A DNA stretch of 64,000 nt from Geodermatophilus pulveris. Its GTDB lineage: Bacteria > Actinomycetota > Actinomycetes > Mycobacteriales > Geodermatophilaceae. Of the stretch, positions 54,774-62,625 are shown one piece after another. Position numbers and translations under genes: made by a program. How positions within the stretch are numbered: the first letter of the stretch is position 1; each line of letters starts with the position of its first letter. Location of the stretch: the NCBI RefSeq assembly GCF_900188375.1, contig NZ_FZOO01000003.1, positions 186,001-250,000 of the forward strand, in the 5' to 3' direction. Under the pieces are notes generated by a model that did not search any database, was not told where the DNA came from, and was given only the letters and a program-made list of their open reading frames with translations.

Positions 54774-56166
54774 ACTGCTTCGTTAGGTCGGCGCTCTCGG
54801 TCGGTGTCCGACGGGTTGGCCGCAGACGGTGCAGCGAGCAGTGCCTTCAGATGGCGCAGGACCGCATACAGGCTCAGGCCGGCGCAGCCGCTCTTGGGTC
54901 GGTGCGCAGCCGGGTGAGGAACAGCTGGGCGGCGGTGACCAGGGTGACGTGCCGATGCCACCCGGCGAAGGTGCGGCTCTCAAAGTGGTTCAGCCCGAGG
55001 GCGGTCTTCAGTTCGCGGTAGTCGTGTTCGATCAGCCAGCGGATCTTGGCCAGCCGGACCAGCTCGGCCAGGGGAATGTCCTTCGGCAGGGACGAGAGCC
55101 AGTAGTCGGTGGGCTCGGCGGCCGCGGGTGGCCATTCGGCCAGCAACCACACCGCCGGCAGCGAGCCGTCCTCGGCCAGCCGCCCGGTCGGTCGGCGGCC
55201 GGCCGGCCGCACCCGTAAGGCAAGAAAATGCGAGCTCATCGGCCCGCGTGAACCCTCCCGCCAGGTCAGCTCGACGGCCGAGTCGCGGCCGGCGGCCAGC
55301 ACGTGGGCGCGCAGGCCGACCGGTTTGGTGCGGTAGCGCGGCAGGAGGTGTCGGCCCCGCCCGGAATAGGGATTGACCTCCGGCACCGCCTCGGCCGGAA
55401 AGGCGGTCAGGTCACCGTTGACCCCCATGATGTAGGCCCAGCCGCGGGCGTCGATCCCGGCGCGGAAGTCGGCGTTGTTGCCGTACCCGGCGTCGGCGAC
55501 CGCCACCGGCGGGGCCAGCCCCCAGCCGGCCAGCTCATCGAGCATGTCCAGCGCCAGCCGCCACTTGGCCCGGTGCCGCTGCTCATCAGCAATGACCGCG
55601 CGGGCCCGCCGGGACCGGATTGCCGCTGCGTCCTGCGGGGTGGCCGCCTCTCGGTCATCCCAGCTGGGCGGCAGGAACAACCGCCAGTTCAGCGGGCAGG
55701 AGGCGAAGTCGGTCACCGCGGAGATCGACACCCCGATCTGGCAGTTGCCGACCTTGCCCAGCGTGCCGGAGTACTGCCGGGCCACCCCGGCGAGGCGGTG
55801 CCGTCCTTGACGAACCCGGTGTCATCGACCACCCACGCCTCCGGCGCGATCACCGCCACCGCCCGGCCGGCCAGCCGCTCCCGCACCGGCTCCACCGCCC
55901 AGGTCGACGACGTGACGAACTGCTGCAACCCCTGCTCGTCCACGCCGAGCCGCGCGGCCATCGGCTGCATCGACTTGCGCCGCCCGTCCAGCAGCAACCC
56001 GCGCACATACGTCGCACCCTTGTCCCGCTGATCACGGCGGGCCAGCGGCGCGAACATCTCCGCCGCGAACTCCTCCAACCGCCCCCGAACGGCGGGCCAG
56101 CTCCCCCGGAGTCATGCCTCTATCGCAGCGCCCGAGCCCGGTCAGACAAGACCTAACGAAGCACTA
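54774..56166. mobile_element. IS701-family insertion sequence
   Basis: About 1,393 bp. Inverted ends share TGCTTCGTTAGGTC (left 54,777-54,790). CTAG flanks it on both sides (54,770-54,773 and 56,167-56,170), matching the YTAG target of the family. The left CTAG is inside the IS481 target repeat and the right one is shared with the IS5 element. Its transposase is frameshifted. Confidence 0.85.
54874..56115 (-). pseudogene. IS701-family transposase, frameshifted
   Basis: Pieces in order from ATG at 56,115: MTPGELA; after a one-base insertion near 56,095, RLEEFAAEMFAPLARRDQ up to VVDDTGFVKDGTASPG; then, after a missing base in a G run at 55,785-55,788, VARQYSGTLGKVGNCQIGVS to 54,874. The IS701 pattern (DDTGF...KDG, VADAGYGN, WLIEHDYRELKTALGLNHFE) is complete otherwise. 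Two indels in GC homopolymer-like runs: decay or sequencing error. Confidence 0.85.
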
Positions 56167-56170
56167 CTAG

Positions 56171-57191
56171 GCCGTGTTTGAGAAGTCGCTCGGCGCGCTG
56201 ATCGGGCGTGTTGGTGCCGGGACGTAGGCGAGGTCTCCGGTAGAGGGATCAACGACCAAGAAGACCCTCACCACGGAGACCTCGTGGACGGCACCCTACC
56301 GGCCGGTGCCCGCCACGACCTGACCGACGAGCAGTGGCTGATCCTGGCGGCACTGCTCCCGAGCAGGCCACGGACGGGCCGACCTCGCCGCTGGACGCTG
56401 CGGCAGTTGATCAATGGCATCCGCTTCCGCACCCGCACCGGGTGCCCGTGGCGGGATGTGCCCGAGCGCTACGGCACCTGGCAGTGCGTCTACGGGCTGT
56501 TCCGGGCCTGGCAGCTGGCCGGGCGCTGGGCAGGCATCGAGACCGCGCTGCAGGCTCTGGCCGACGAGCTCGGGTTGATCGACTGGACGGTGTCGGTGGA
56601 CTCCACCGTCAACCGAGCTCACCAGCACGCCGCTGGTGCCCGCCGCCGTCCCGAGGTGCAGGTCCAGCCGCCGGTCGGCGAACCGGCCGACCATGCGCTG
56701 GGCCGCTCCCGCGGCGGCCTGACGACCAAGGTGCACCTGGCCGTCGAGGCCGGCCGCAAACCGTTGGCCACGGCGCTCACCGCCGGGCAGGCCGCCGACA
56801 GTCCGCAGTTCATGGTGGTGCTGGGCCGCATCCGGGTGCCGCGACGATCCAGGCCCGGACGGCCTCGGTCCCGGCCGGATCGGGTGCTGGCCGACCGGGC
56901 CTACTCCAGCCGCGGCAACCGCGCCTACCTACGTCGACGCGGTATCCCGGCGACCATCCCGAACAAGCTCGACCAGCTGGCCCACCGCCGCGCGAAGGGC
57001 TCGGCCGGTGGCCGGCCACCGGCCTTCGACCGGGACCGCTACCGGCAGCGGCACGCCGTGGAGTGCGGCATCAACCGGCACAAGCAGAACCGCGCCTTCG
57101 CCACGCGGTACGACAAGCTCGCCGTCCGCTACGACGCCACCGTCGAGATCACCAACATCAACATCTATCTCCGCGACTTATCAAACAGGGC
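56171..57191. mobile_element. IS5-family insertion sequence
   Basis: 1,021 bp. Ends GCCGTGTTTGAGAAGTCGC (left) and complement GCCCTGTTTGATAAGTCGC (right), 17 of 19 identical. 4-bp target repeats CTAG at 56,167-56,170 and 57,192-57,195, matching the YTAR preference of IS5. The left CTAG is also the right repeat of the IS701 element. Confidence 0.92.
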
Positions 57192-57195
57192 CTAG
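56284..57195 (+). CDS. IS5-family transposase
   Basis: 303 residues, single frame. Winged HTH (LTDEQWLILAALLP; RLINGIRFRTRTGCPWRDVPE region) and DDE core: VDSTVNRAHQHAAG (D), LADRAYSSRGNRAYLRRRG (D), RHAVECGINRHKQNRAFATRYDKLA (E). The frame leaves the element: its stop TAG (57,193-57,195) lies in the CTAG target repeat, so target choice supplies the stop codon. Confidence 0.93.
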   Translation: MDGTLPAGARHDLTDEQWLILAALLPSRPRTGRPRRWTLRQLINGIRFRTRTGCPWRDVPERYGTWQCVYGLFRAWQLAGRWAGIETALQALADELGLIDWTVSVDSTVNRAHQHAAGARRRPEVQVQPPVGEPADHALGRSRGGLTTKVHLAVEAGRKPLATALTAGQAADSPQFMVVLGRIRVPRRSRPGRPRSRPDRVLADRAYSSRGNRAYLRRRGIPATIPNKLDQLAHRRAKGSAGGRPPAFDRDRYRQRHAVECGINRHKQNRAFATRYDKLAVRYDATVEITNINIYLRDLSNRA

Positions 57196-57607
57196 TCGCC
57201 CAACCCGAACGCCTCGGCCACACCGTAGTCCTCGACCCGGTCGCCTGACCGAAGCTGCAGGCCGGGCTCCGCCTGGCCCGCGCCGACGCGCCTGGAACAT
57301 TCCTGTTCACGGAACTGTAATAGCTCGCGATCTTGGCGCCTCCGGTGGGGAGAGCCGCCCCGCGCAGGATCAGCATACCTTTGCTCGTTACGCCTGTGTA
57401 CGGCATCGCGGCGTAGAGCGCGGCCTTGCGGGGAGACCGGCGGGGATTCATGTCCATGACGTGCGCCGCGGGGCCGTCAAGCACCGATGACATCGCCGTA
57501 GGCCCGGGCGTCACATCAGGGGCGCAACCGGCTGCGTGTTCGAGCCCGCGGCACCCCGTACATAATTTGCAAGCTCTCGATTATACGGACAGCCCTGCGC
57601 GTGGTCG
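57196..57607. other. Gap between IS5 element and the Cys-rich peptide gene
   Basis: About 410 bp without a supported gene; GC drops toward 57,600. Some similarity to transposase-like GC-rich sequence at the left only. Nothing else recognised. Confidence 0.3.
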
Positions 57608-58003
57608 TTAACACGCCCCTGGCACTACCGTGCAGTTGTTCCCAAATGCAGGTGTTTGCGCGATACATTTTGTCCACGCCCAGGCGAACCAGGTTTTGTA
57701 GGTTACACTCCTGCGCAGAGTCCCATCTTGGTATATGCGACAGCAATAGTAGCCATCAGCTTGGTCTTCACCGCTTCCCTCGGCAGCTTCAAGTGGTCCT
57801 CGCTCGCTTCCCTCCAGTTCTTCTGTCTCAAGAAAGCTCTTCAATTCATTCCATGGACGCTGCCATTCTGTTCCGAGCGAGTGAGTTGCCTCCAGCTCTT
57901 GAAAGCGCTCCGTTAGCTTCTCGAATTGCTGGAGGTGTCGCATAACCATCTGCATTTCCTCCGCACTTAAGACTGCCGTGTTATTCTCTTTGTCTATCTT
58001 CAT
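57608..58003 (-). CDS. Orphan 131-residue protein with Cys-rich C-terminus
   Basis: ATG with AGAGGT five bases upstream; GC clearly lower than the genome. The N-terminal ~85 residues are helical and charged (AEEMQMVMRHLQQFEKLTERFQELEA; LKSFLETEELEG). The last ~45 (from DGYYCCRIYQDG) are Gly/Trp/aromatic-rich with five Cys (YYCC, KCIAQ, NNCTVV, GAC at the end). A leader-core architecture like a ribosomal peptide precursor is possible; no relative recognised. Confidence 0.65.
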   Translation of the reverse strand: MKIDKENNTAVLSAEEMQMVMRHLQQFEKLTERFQELEATHSLGTEWQRPWNELKSFLETEELEGSERGPLEAAEGSGEDQADGYYCCRIYQDGTLRRSVTYKTWFAWAWTKCIAQTPAFGNNCTVVPGAC

Positions 58004-58586
58004 GTCAACCTCTCATTCATGCCGTTAAGGCAAGCCTCATCGGCATCGGTGTCATCTTCGGTCGTTATGCATGCGAGCCTCACCCGGCGTGCTTCAGCAG
58101 TCATCGCAACTCCCGGTCTGCGCCGCTGATGGACGCAATAGGACTCGAAGGCAGTCCGGAGGGATTAGAATGCTCCTCCATGAGCCACTTCCAGTGCTAC
58201 ATCGGGCCCGCTCCCCGGACGCTACGGCACCAGGAGTCACTGAATCATCACCGCCGCATCACCAGCGCCTGTCCCACCATGGCCCCAGTTTGAGTCAAGG
58301 AATCCCGCCGGCAAGTAGCGCGCAGACAGGGCCGAGGAAACAAGCGCTGGCCCGCTGCACGGTCGAGCAGGCTACGTAGCGGCGGCGTGGGGTGCGGGCT
58401 AGGCGCGCGACCGAATCAGCTTCGCCGCTCCTTCCGGATGGCCTCTAGGCCAGCCAACCCCAGATCACCAAGTCGGTGACAGATCGGTGACAATATCTTT
58501 GACATCGCGGTGACGCGACCTTGGGACCCTGGTTGCGGCGGACCGGCCGGTCCGCCGCAACCAGGCGACAAGGGAAGTGACGACCC
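58004..58586. promoter_or_regulatory. Divergent control region with tandem heptads and a 38-bp palindrome
   Basis: Heptad CGGTGAC occurs at 58,474, 58,485 (period 11 bp) and 58,508. TTGACA (58,499-58,504) overlaps the 16-mer TGACATCGCGGTGACG (58,500-58,515). A perfect 38-bp palindrome with 19-base arms (half CCTGGTTGCGGCGGACCGG) spans 58,528-58,565 and ends 21 bp before the ATG at 58,587. The rest of the ~580 bp holds no supported gene. Confidence 0.6.
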
Positions 58587-58940
58587 ATGCCCAAGCACGC
58601 AACATTCGACGACGACGCCATCCGCAAGGCTGTGGAGTCCCGGCGTGCATTGTTCGCCGGGGACTATGGCCGCCGCTCCCTCACGCAGACTGTCAGGAGA
58701 GGCACTGCGGAGACCCGCGCCGCCGTCTGCGCGGAGGTGGAGGTGGAGGGTGGGTCGATCGTCGTGGACCTACCGTGGCCACTGCCAGACGTCGCCATCC
58801 CGCTGCCGATTCCCCTCCCCGACGCCACCCTCGTGCGTGTCTGCTTCGACATCATCTGGGATGGGTGGTGGCCCGATGGTGCGTGCATCCGCGTGTACTT
58901 CGGGGGCGAGCAAATCGTCAGCGAGTGCTTCTACTTCTAG
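58587..58940 (+). CDS. Orphan 117-residue protein
   Basis: ATG with AAGGGAAG upstream. Basic helical N-terminus (DDDAIRKAVESRRALFAGDYGRRSLTQTV), then a Pro-rich hydrophobic centre (VVDLPWPLPDVAIPLPIPLPDATLV) and a beta-like Cys/aromatic tail (CFDIIWDGWWPDGACIRVYFGGEQIVSECFYF read in parts). No signal peptide. Has its own palindromic leader and strong terminator. Function unknown; it may be a small structural or precursor protein. Confidence 0.65.
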   Translation: MPKHATFDDDAIRKAVESRRALFAGDYGRRSLTQTVRRGTAETRAAVCAEVEVEGGSIVVDLPWPLPDVAIPLPIPLPDATLVRVCFDIIWDGWWPDGACIRVYFGGEQIVSECFYF

Positions 58941-58949
58941 CTGATCCAC

Positions 58950-58986
58950 CGGTGCTGGCACCCCCTAGCGAGGGGTGCCAGCACCG
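58950..58986 (+). terminator. Strong hairpin terminator of the 117-residue gene
   Basis: A perfect 15-bp stem (CGGTGCTGGCACCCC / GGGGTGCCAGCACCG) with a seven-base loop starts nine bases after the stop and is followed by TCCTCCTT. Confidence 0.85.
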
Positions 58987-59130
58987 TCCTCCTTGCCCGT
59001 GCACTGAGAGCAGCAGCCTTGCCAATCCGCACGGCCGTGTGGCGTGTCGTCCCAAGTGACGAGTGACGAGTGACGATGATCAGGACCCCGTGCTGCGGCC
59101 GGTCAGGCTCCACCGTCGCCACATCGTCAA

Positions 59131-59487
59131 ATGTGGTCGGATTGGTGCCGAGGCCCTGCAGGCACCCGCACCATCGGCGGTGTCGACGCGCTGCTCGGCG
59201 AGGTCGCCGATGATCTCGGCGTGGAGCATCCGGTGTCGCTTTACCTCAGGGCGGCGCGGACTGTGCCGCTCGCCCAGCCCTTCAAGGTGCTGACCGCCGA
59301 CTCGGCGGCGGTTGAGGTGCTCGACCCCGAACCCGACATGGTCGAACGGGGGCTGGGCCCGGTCGTGCGGTGGTTCGAGGCGGCGGCCGACGCTCTGGGC
59401 CACATCCAGTATGCAGGCCCGGAGCGTCGGTTTCAGGCGCCCTCGACAGGGCGTGACCGACCGGTGACGCCAATGTCACGATACTGA
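59131..59487 (+). CDS. Possible gene fragment
   Basis: 118 codons. The central part has good codon bias (DALLGEVADDLGVEHPVSLYLRAARTVPLAQPFKVL; GPVVRWFEAAADALGHI) but the start region and tail look non-coding. May be a remnant of a larger gene. No family recognised. Confidence 0.35.
   Translation: MWSDWCRGPAGTRTIGGVDALLGEVADDLGVEHPVSLYLRAARTVPLAQPFKVLTADSAAVEVLDPEPDMVERGLGPVVRWFEAAADALGHIQYAGPERRFQAPSTGRDRPVTPMSRY
59462..59479 (+). promoter_or_regulatory. Inverted repeat upstream of the LuxR-type gene
   Basis: GTGAC (59,464-59,468) and GTCAC (59,475-59,479) separated by six bases; the first half belongs to another CGGTGAC heptad as seen at 58,474. It lies about 85 bp before the regulator start and is a candidate autoregulatory site. 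Confidence 0.35.
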
Positions 59488-59564
59488 GTCTTCCGTCCCG
59501 CATCAGCCGAAGTGAAGGCCCCGACGGGCGGTGCAGCTGCCCCGTTCCGCCTGGGAGGAACAAG

Positions 59565-60245
59565 ATGACTCTGTGGTCATCGCAGCCACGCGCGTCGCCC
59601 ATCCCCCTTCGCGGTAGTCGACCCCTGGTGACGAAGGACGTCACCACTGCTCGGCTCCTGCATCACACCCTCCACTGTGCCCACGTGGCCATCGTGATGA
59701 TCAACTCAGGCGTCACCACAGGCTGGTTCATAACGTGGCAGAGGGAGGCCTGGGAGGTCAACGACCGGATCTCTGGCTACTCATCGCTTGACACCGCACT
59801 TGCCCGGCGACAACCGTCGAAGCCGGGCACAGCATTTCTGTGGTCGAGCTCGCCGGGGGAGACGCTAAGAGCTGTTTCCCCTCCCGACCTCGTCATACCC
59901 ATCCTTCAGGAGCGGGATCGATCGATTGCTTGGGTGCTCGGACGCTTGAAAGGTCACTTCTCAAACGAGGAGGTGGGACTGGCGACGCTGCTCATCCCCG
60001 GCCTCCTGACGCGGGTCCGCTGCGTCAGCACCGAGGCGCCAACAGCGACGCGCAGCGAGTTGACCGCCCGTGAGAACGCGGTGCTAGACCTCATGGCCGC
60101 GGGGCTCACCAACCGTGTAATCGCTCGGCAGTTAGGCATCAGCGAGCGGACAGTGCATAAGCACGTCCAGCACATATACCAGAAATTGGGGTGCCACGAC
60201 CGACTTTCGGCCGTCCTCTTGTCCACGCGTACATCGGTTCCCTGA
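59565..60245 (+). CDS. LuxR-type transcriptional regulator
   Basis: 226 residues from ATG with GGAGGA six bases upstream. C-terminal GerE/LuxR helix-turn-helix: LTARENAVLDLMAAGLTNRVIARQLGISERTVHKHVQHIYQKLG read in parts. N-terminal ~150 residues may be a GAF-like sensor (SLDTALARRQPSKPGTAF; PILQERDRSIAWVLGRLKGHFSNEEVGLATLL). No response-regulator Asp pocket evident. Converges with the peptide operon (43 bp apart) and is its likely activator. Confidence 0.9.
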   Translation: MTLWSSQPRASPIPLRGSRPLVTKDVTTARLLHHTLHCAHVAIVMINSGVTTGWFITWQREAWEVNDRISGYSSLDTALARRQPSKPGTAFLWSSSPGETLRAVSPPDLVIPILQERDRSIAWVLGRLKGHFSNEEVGLATLLIPGLLTRVRCVSTEAPTATRSELTARENAVLDLMAAGLTNRVIARQLGISERTVHKHVQHIYQKLGCHDRLSAVLLSTRTSVP

Positions 60246-60287
60246 GGTGAACCGCACACGACGAAGCTGCGACCGTACTGGCGCTCG

Positions 60288-61190
60288 TCAGGCAACAGGT
60301 GTGGAGAAGTCTCGGAACACGTTACTTCCAGGGCGCAGGACCTCCTTCAACGCCCACAGGACCCCCACGGTCGTCGGCAGCGACAACTGGTGAGCCGGAC
60401 AGAGCGCCTCACCGCGCTGAGCAATCTTGGCTGCCTCGATACCGAAAAAGCCGATACTCCCGTCCTCGCACTGCTGATCGGCAAGGAATTGGGCGATCAC
60501 GCCCATTCGCGTGGGATCCCCTGCCCCGAGGTATGTGACCGTCCTCAACACGGTGGCTCCAAACTCCAGGTCGTACGCGGACAGAGACTGCATGCTGACG
60601 GCAAGGAGGAGATCGGACAGCCGCGGGTAGGTTCGCGCGCACGGGACAGCACCCCAGGCGGTCGCGGAAGCGATCTGCGAGCACATCCGACGTATGCGTT
60701 CCCGGGACGCGGAGAGAATCTCCATCGGTCGCAGGCCGGCAGCGTCCACCGGAGCGGGGGCTACGAGCCAGGAGCCGGTCCCGTACCCCAGTCGATCGAG
60801 CAGCACAGCATAGGCCACGAAGTTGTGCGGCACCCGCTCCCCGGCCGGTATCGCTGCGGCAACCTGTCGCGCCAGCAGCACCATGGCCGGATCCGCCTCA
60901 TGACCGTGCGCCGTGAGGATGCCGTGTGTGAGAAGGGCAAGTTCGACGTTCAGCCCGCCCCGCTCCACCAGGTCACCCATGTGTCGCTGTGACTGGCTGG
61001 CGACCCGATGGAGAGTTCGACGCAACGCCTGCCCACTGTCCGCGGTAGGGGCAGTTGAGTGGCATATCCACGTACCCAGGGATGCCTGCATCAAGAAGAG
61101 CAGGTCGTCGGGACCGTCGCACTTGTCGGCCGTACCCGCCAACCAACTCGTCGCGGATTCCCACGAGGGTACGGCCACAGCGCTCCTCAC
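60288..61190 (-). CDS. All-helical protein B of the peptide operon
   Basis: 300 residues from the GTG overlapping gene A (GTGA). Helical repeats without membrane segments. The C-terminal part QFLADQQCEDGSIGFFG resembles the QW-type motif of terpene cyclases/prenyltransferases, and CPAHQLSLPTTVGVLWALKEVL the matching helix, so an alpha/alpha toroid is likely. Catalytic DDxD or HExxH motifs are not visible. Possibly a modifying cyclase; family not certain. Confidence 0.75.
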   Translation of the reverse strand: MRSAVAVPSWESATSWLAGTADKCDGPDDLLFLMQASLGTWICHSTAPTADSGQALRRTLHRVASQSQRHMGDLVERGGLNVELALLTHGILTAHGHEADPAMVLLARQVAAAIPAGERVPHNFVAYAVLLDRLGYGTGSWLVAPAPVDAAGLRPMEILSASRERIRRMCSQIASATAWGAVPCARTYPRLSDLLLAVSMQSLSAYDLEFGATVLRTVTYLGAGDPTRMGVIAQFLADQQCEDGSIGFFGIEAAKIAQRGEALCPAHQLSLPTTVGVLWALKEVLRPGSNVFRDFSTPVA

Positions 61191-62116
61191 GACGCATCAC
61201 TGCTTGGATCGGACCCGCGAGGCGGTGGGCATAAAGCTCCCACGAGTGCCGCAACGAGAGTGGTGTGGTAACAATTTCCAAAGACGTAGGAATCGCCCTC
61301 TTCTTCACCCGACTTGAGCGCAGTACGGTGTGCCTCCTCGCGGTAATTCGGCCCCGGAACAACACCCTCGCGCCATTGTACCGCCTGCAGAGTCTCCCAG
61401 CCGGCAACGTAGAAGTCGGAGTCGACGCCGTCGAGACAGTACGCGGACAGCAGCAATTCACCCACCATGTCGTAATTGCCCCGGTGAATCTGCATGCCCA
61501 GGAGTTGATGGACGGTCGCGCAGGCGAGCCGCCTCCTGGCGCTTGTCAGACCCCGTGGCACGAGGCGCCCGAAGTCGGTCAGAAAAAACAGTGTGTGTGT
61601 GATGCTGTAAATGTCATAGTTGGTGAGCCGTATCGGATCCACGTCTCGCCCCAGATTGCTCATCCTCGCCAGTGTTGTGTACGAAGGAAGTCGATGCCGA
61701 AGACCGACGCTATCCAGCATGCGTCTCAGTTCCAAGAGGCGATGAGGTGGTCGCTCCGCGAACAATGCATTGCTGCGATCGCACATACTCTGGAGCACCT
61801 CAATGTCGACGCGGGACGACAGTCCGGCCTCTTGTAGCGCACTGACCACGAGGACGTGCGGAAGTAGGGCGTCGTTGACCCTCCTCAAACGGTGGGTGAA
61901 GAGCTGGTGGCTCTCGACAGACTGCAGGACCGCGAGGAGTGGCTCGACGTCAACCTGGTCACAGGCTCGTCGGAGTACCAGCTGCCGGCACAAGAGGGCC
62001 AGCTCGCCGAGCGCCTGATCCTCTTCCGGCGGCGGATCCGGATCGATACGGAATATGTCGAACCGGTCACGGTTGACGTCCAGCCACTCCAATGCCCCGC
62101 ACAGCAACTGGTTCAC
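61187..62116 (-). CDS. All-helical protein A of the peptide operon (DUF6895-like)
   Basis: 309 residues from GTG (30 bp after the peptide stop). Mostly helical. The C-terminal half has NYDMVGELLLSAYCLDGVDSDFYVAG and GNCYHTTLVAALVGALC, which recall DUF6895 proteins (recollection only). A and B appear to be distant paralogues: both have an 'xxHTTLVxxL / LPTTVGVLWAL' helix near the C-terminus. Function unknown; the toroid could clamp or cyclise a short peptide. Confidence 0.75.
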   Translation of the reverse strand: MNQLLCGALEWLDVNRDRFDIFRIDPDPPPEEDQALGELALLCRQLVLRRACDQVDVEPLLAVLQSVESHQLFTHRLRRVNDALLPHVLVVSALQEAGLSSRVDIEVLQSMCDRSNALFAERPPHRLLELRRMLDSVGLRHRLPSYTTLARMSNLGRDVDPIRLTNYDIYSITHTLFFLTDFGRLVPRGLTSARRRLACATVHQLLGMQIHRGNYDMVGELLLSAYCLDGVDSDFYVAGWETLQAVQWREGVVPGPNYREEAHRTALKSGEEEGDSYVFGNCYHTTLVAALVGALCPPPRGSDPSSDAS

Positions 62117-62146
62117 GCGTCGGCGCAGTCAGGGCTGTCTGTGCAC

Positions 62147-62338
62147 CTACTGCTCCTTTACTACGACGCAGTAGTTGTTGGTGCAGACAAAGATCCGCTG
62201 CTCAGCTGCCCGCGGCTGGACTTCCGACACGAGCCTCTGTACCAGGCTGTCGATGTCCGTGATCCCGTTCTCGGTGAGCTGTCGCTTCAGACCCTCGGTG
62301 TCGGAGGCAGCTGCCTGTCCTCCTGAATACTCGGTCAT
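62147..62338 (-). CDS. Candidate precursor peptide, 63 residues
   Basis: ATG with GAGAGGA seven bases upstream, first gene of the three-gene operon. N-terminal ~45 residues look like a leader (DTEGLKRQLTENGITDIDSLVQRLVSEVQ, amphipathic helix). The last 14 are FVCTNNYCVVVKEQ, with two Cys four residues apart and no Asp/Glu between. Size, position and leader-core shape fit a RiPP precursor; no family recognised. Confidence 0.7.
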   Translation of the reverse strand: MTEYSGGQAAASDTEGLKRQLTENGITDIDSLVQRLVSEVQPRAAEQRIFVCTNNYCVVVKEQ

Positions 62339-62465
62339 CGTGCGTCCTCTCTGCCTGTGGGAGTGACACGTTCAGCTCCGTAGGTCGGAATGGTCAGTCC
62401 TGTCCCGATCTACTTCTGTCACTGGAGCACCCGTGGCAAATTAAGCGTGGCAGGCAGAGTACGGA

Positions 62466-62504
62466 TGTCAAGGCACTGGGCGCCGGGTACGCAAAAATGC
62501 GTAC
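62466..62504 (-). promoter_or_regulatory. Putative promoter and operator of the peptide operon
   Basis: Perfect inverted repeat GTACGCA-AAAA-TGCGTAC (62,487-62,504). On the minus strand it is followed, 15 bp on, by TTGACA (complement 62,471-62,466), with TTAATT about 20 bp further. The operator thus sits just upstream of a -35 box, an activator position, about 150 bp before the peptide ATG. A second IR CCCTCGGG/CCCGAGGG (62,555-62,562; 62,586-62,593) lies further upstream. Confidence 0.5.
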
Positions 62505-62625
62505 TGGGCAAGCGCAGGCCCCAAATGTCGGAGGCCCAGCAGACAAACCGGCAGCCCTCGGGCGGGGTAGAATAAGTGGGTCTTTCCCGAGGGTCGATGT
62601 TGTCGCTTGCATTTGATCATGGAAC

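Noticed and set aside
58071-58379. 102-codon plus-strand frame
   Set aside because: Irregular codon use and no recognisable segment.
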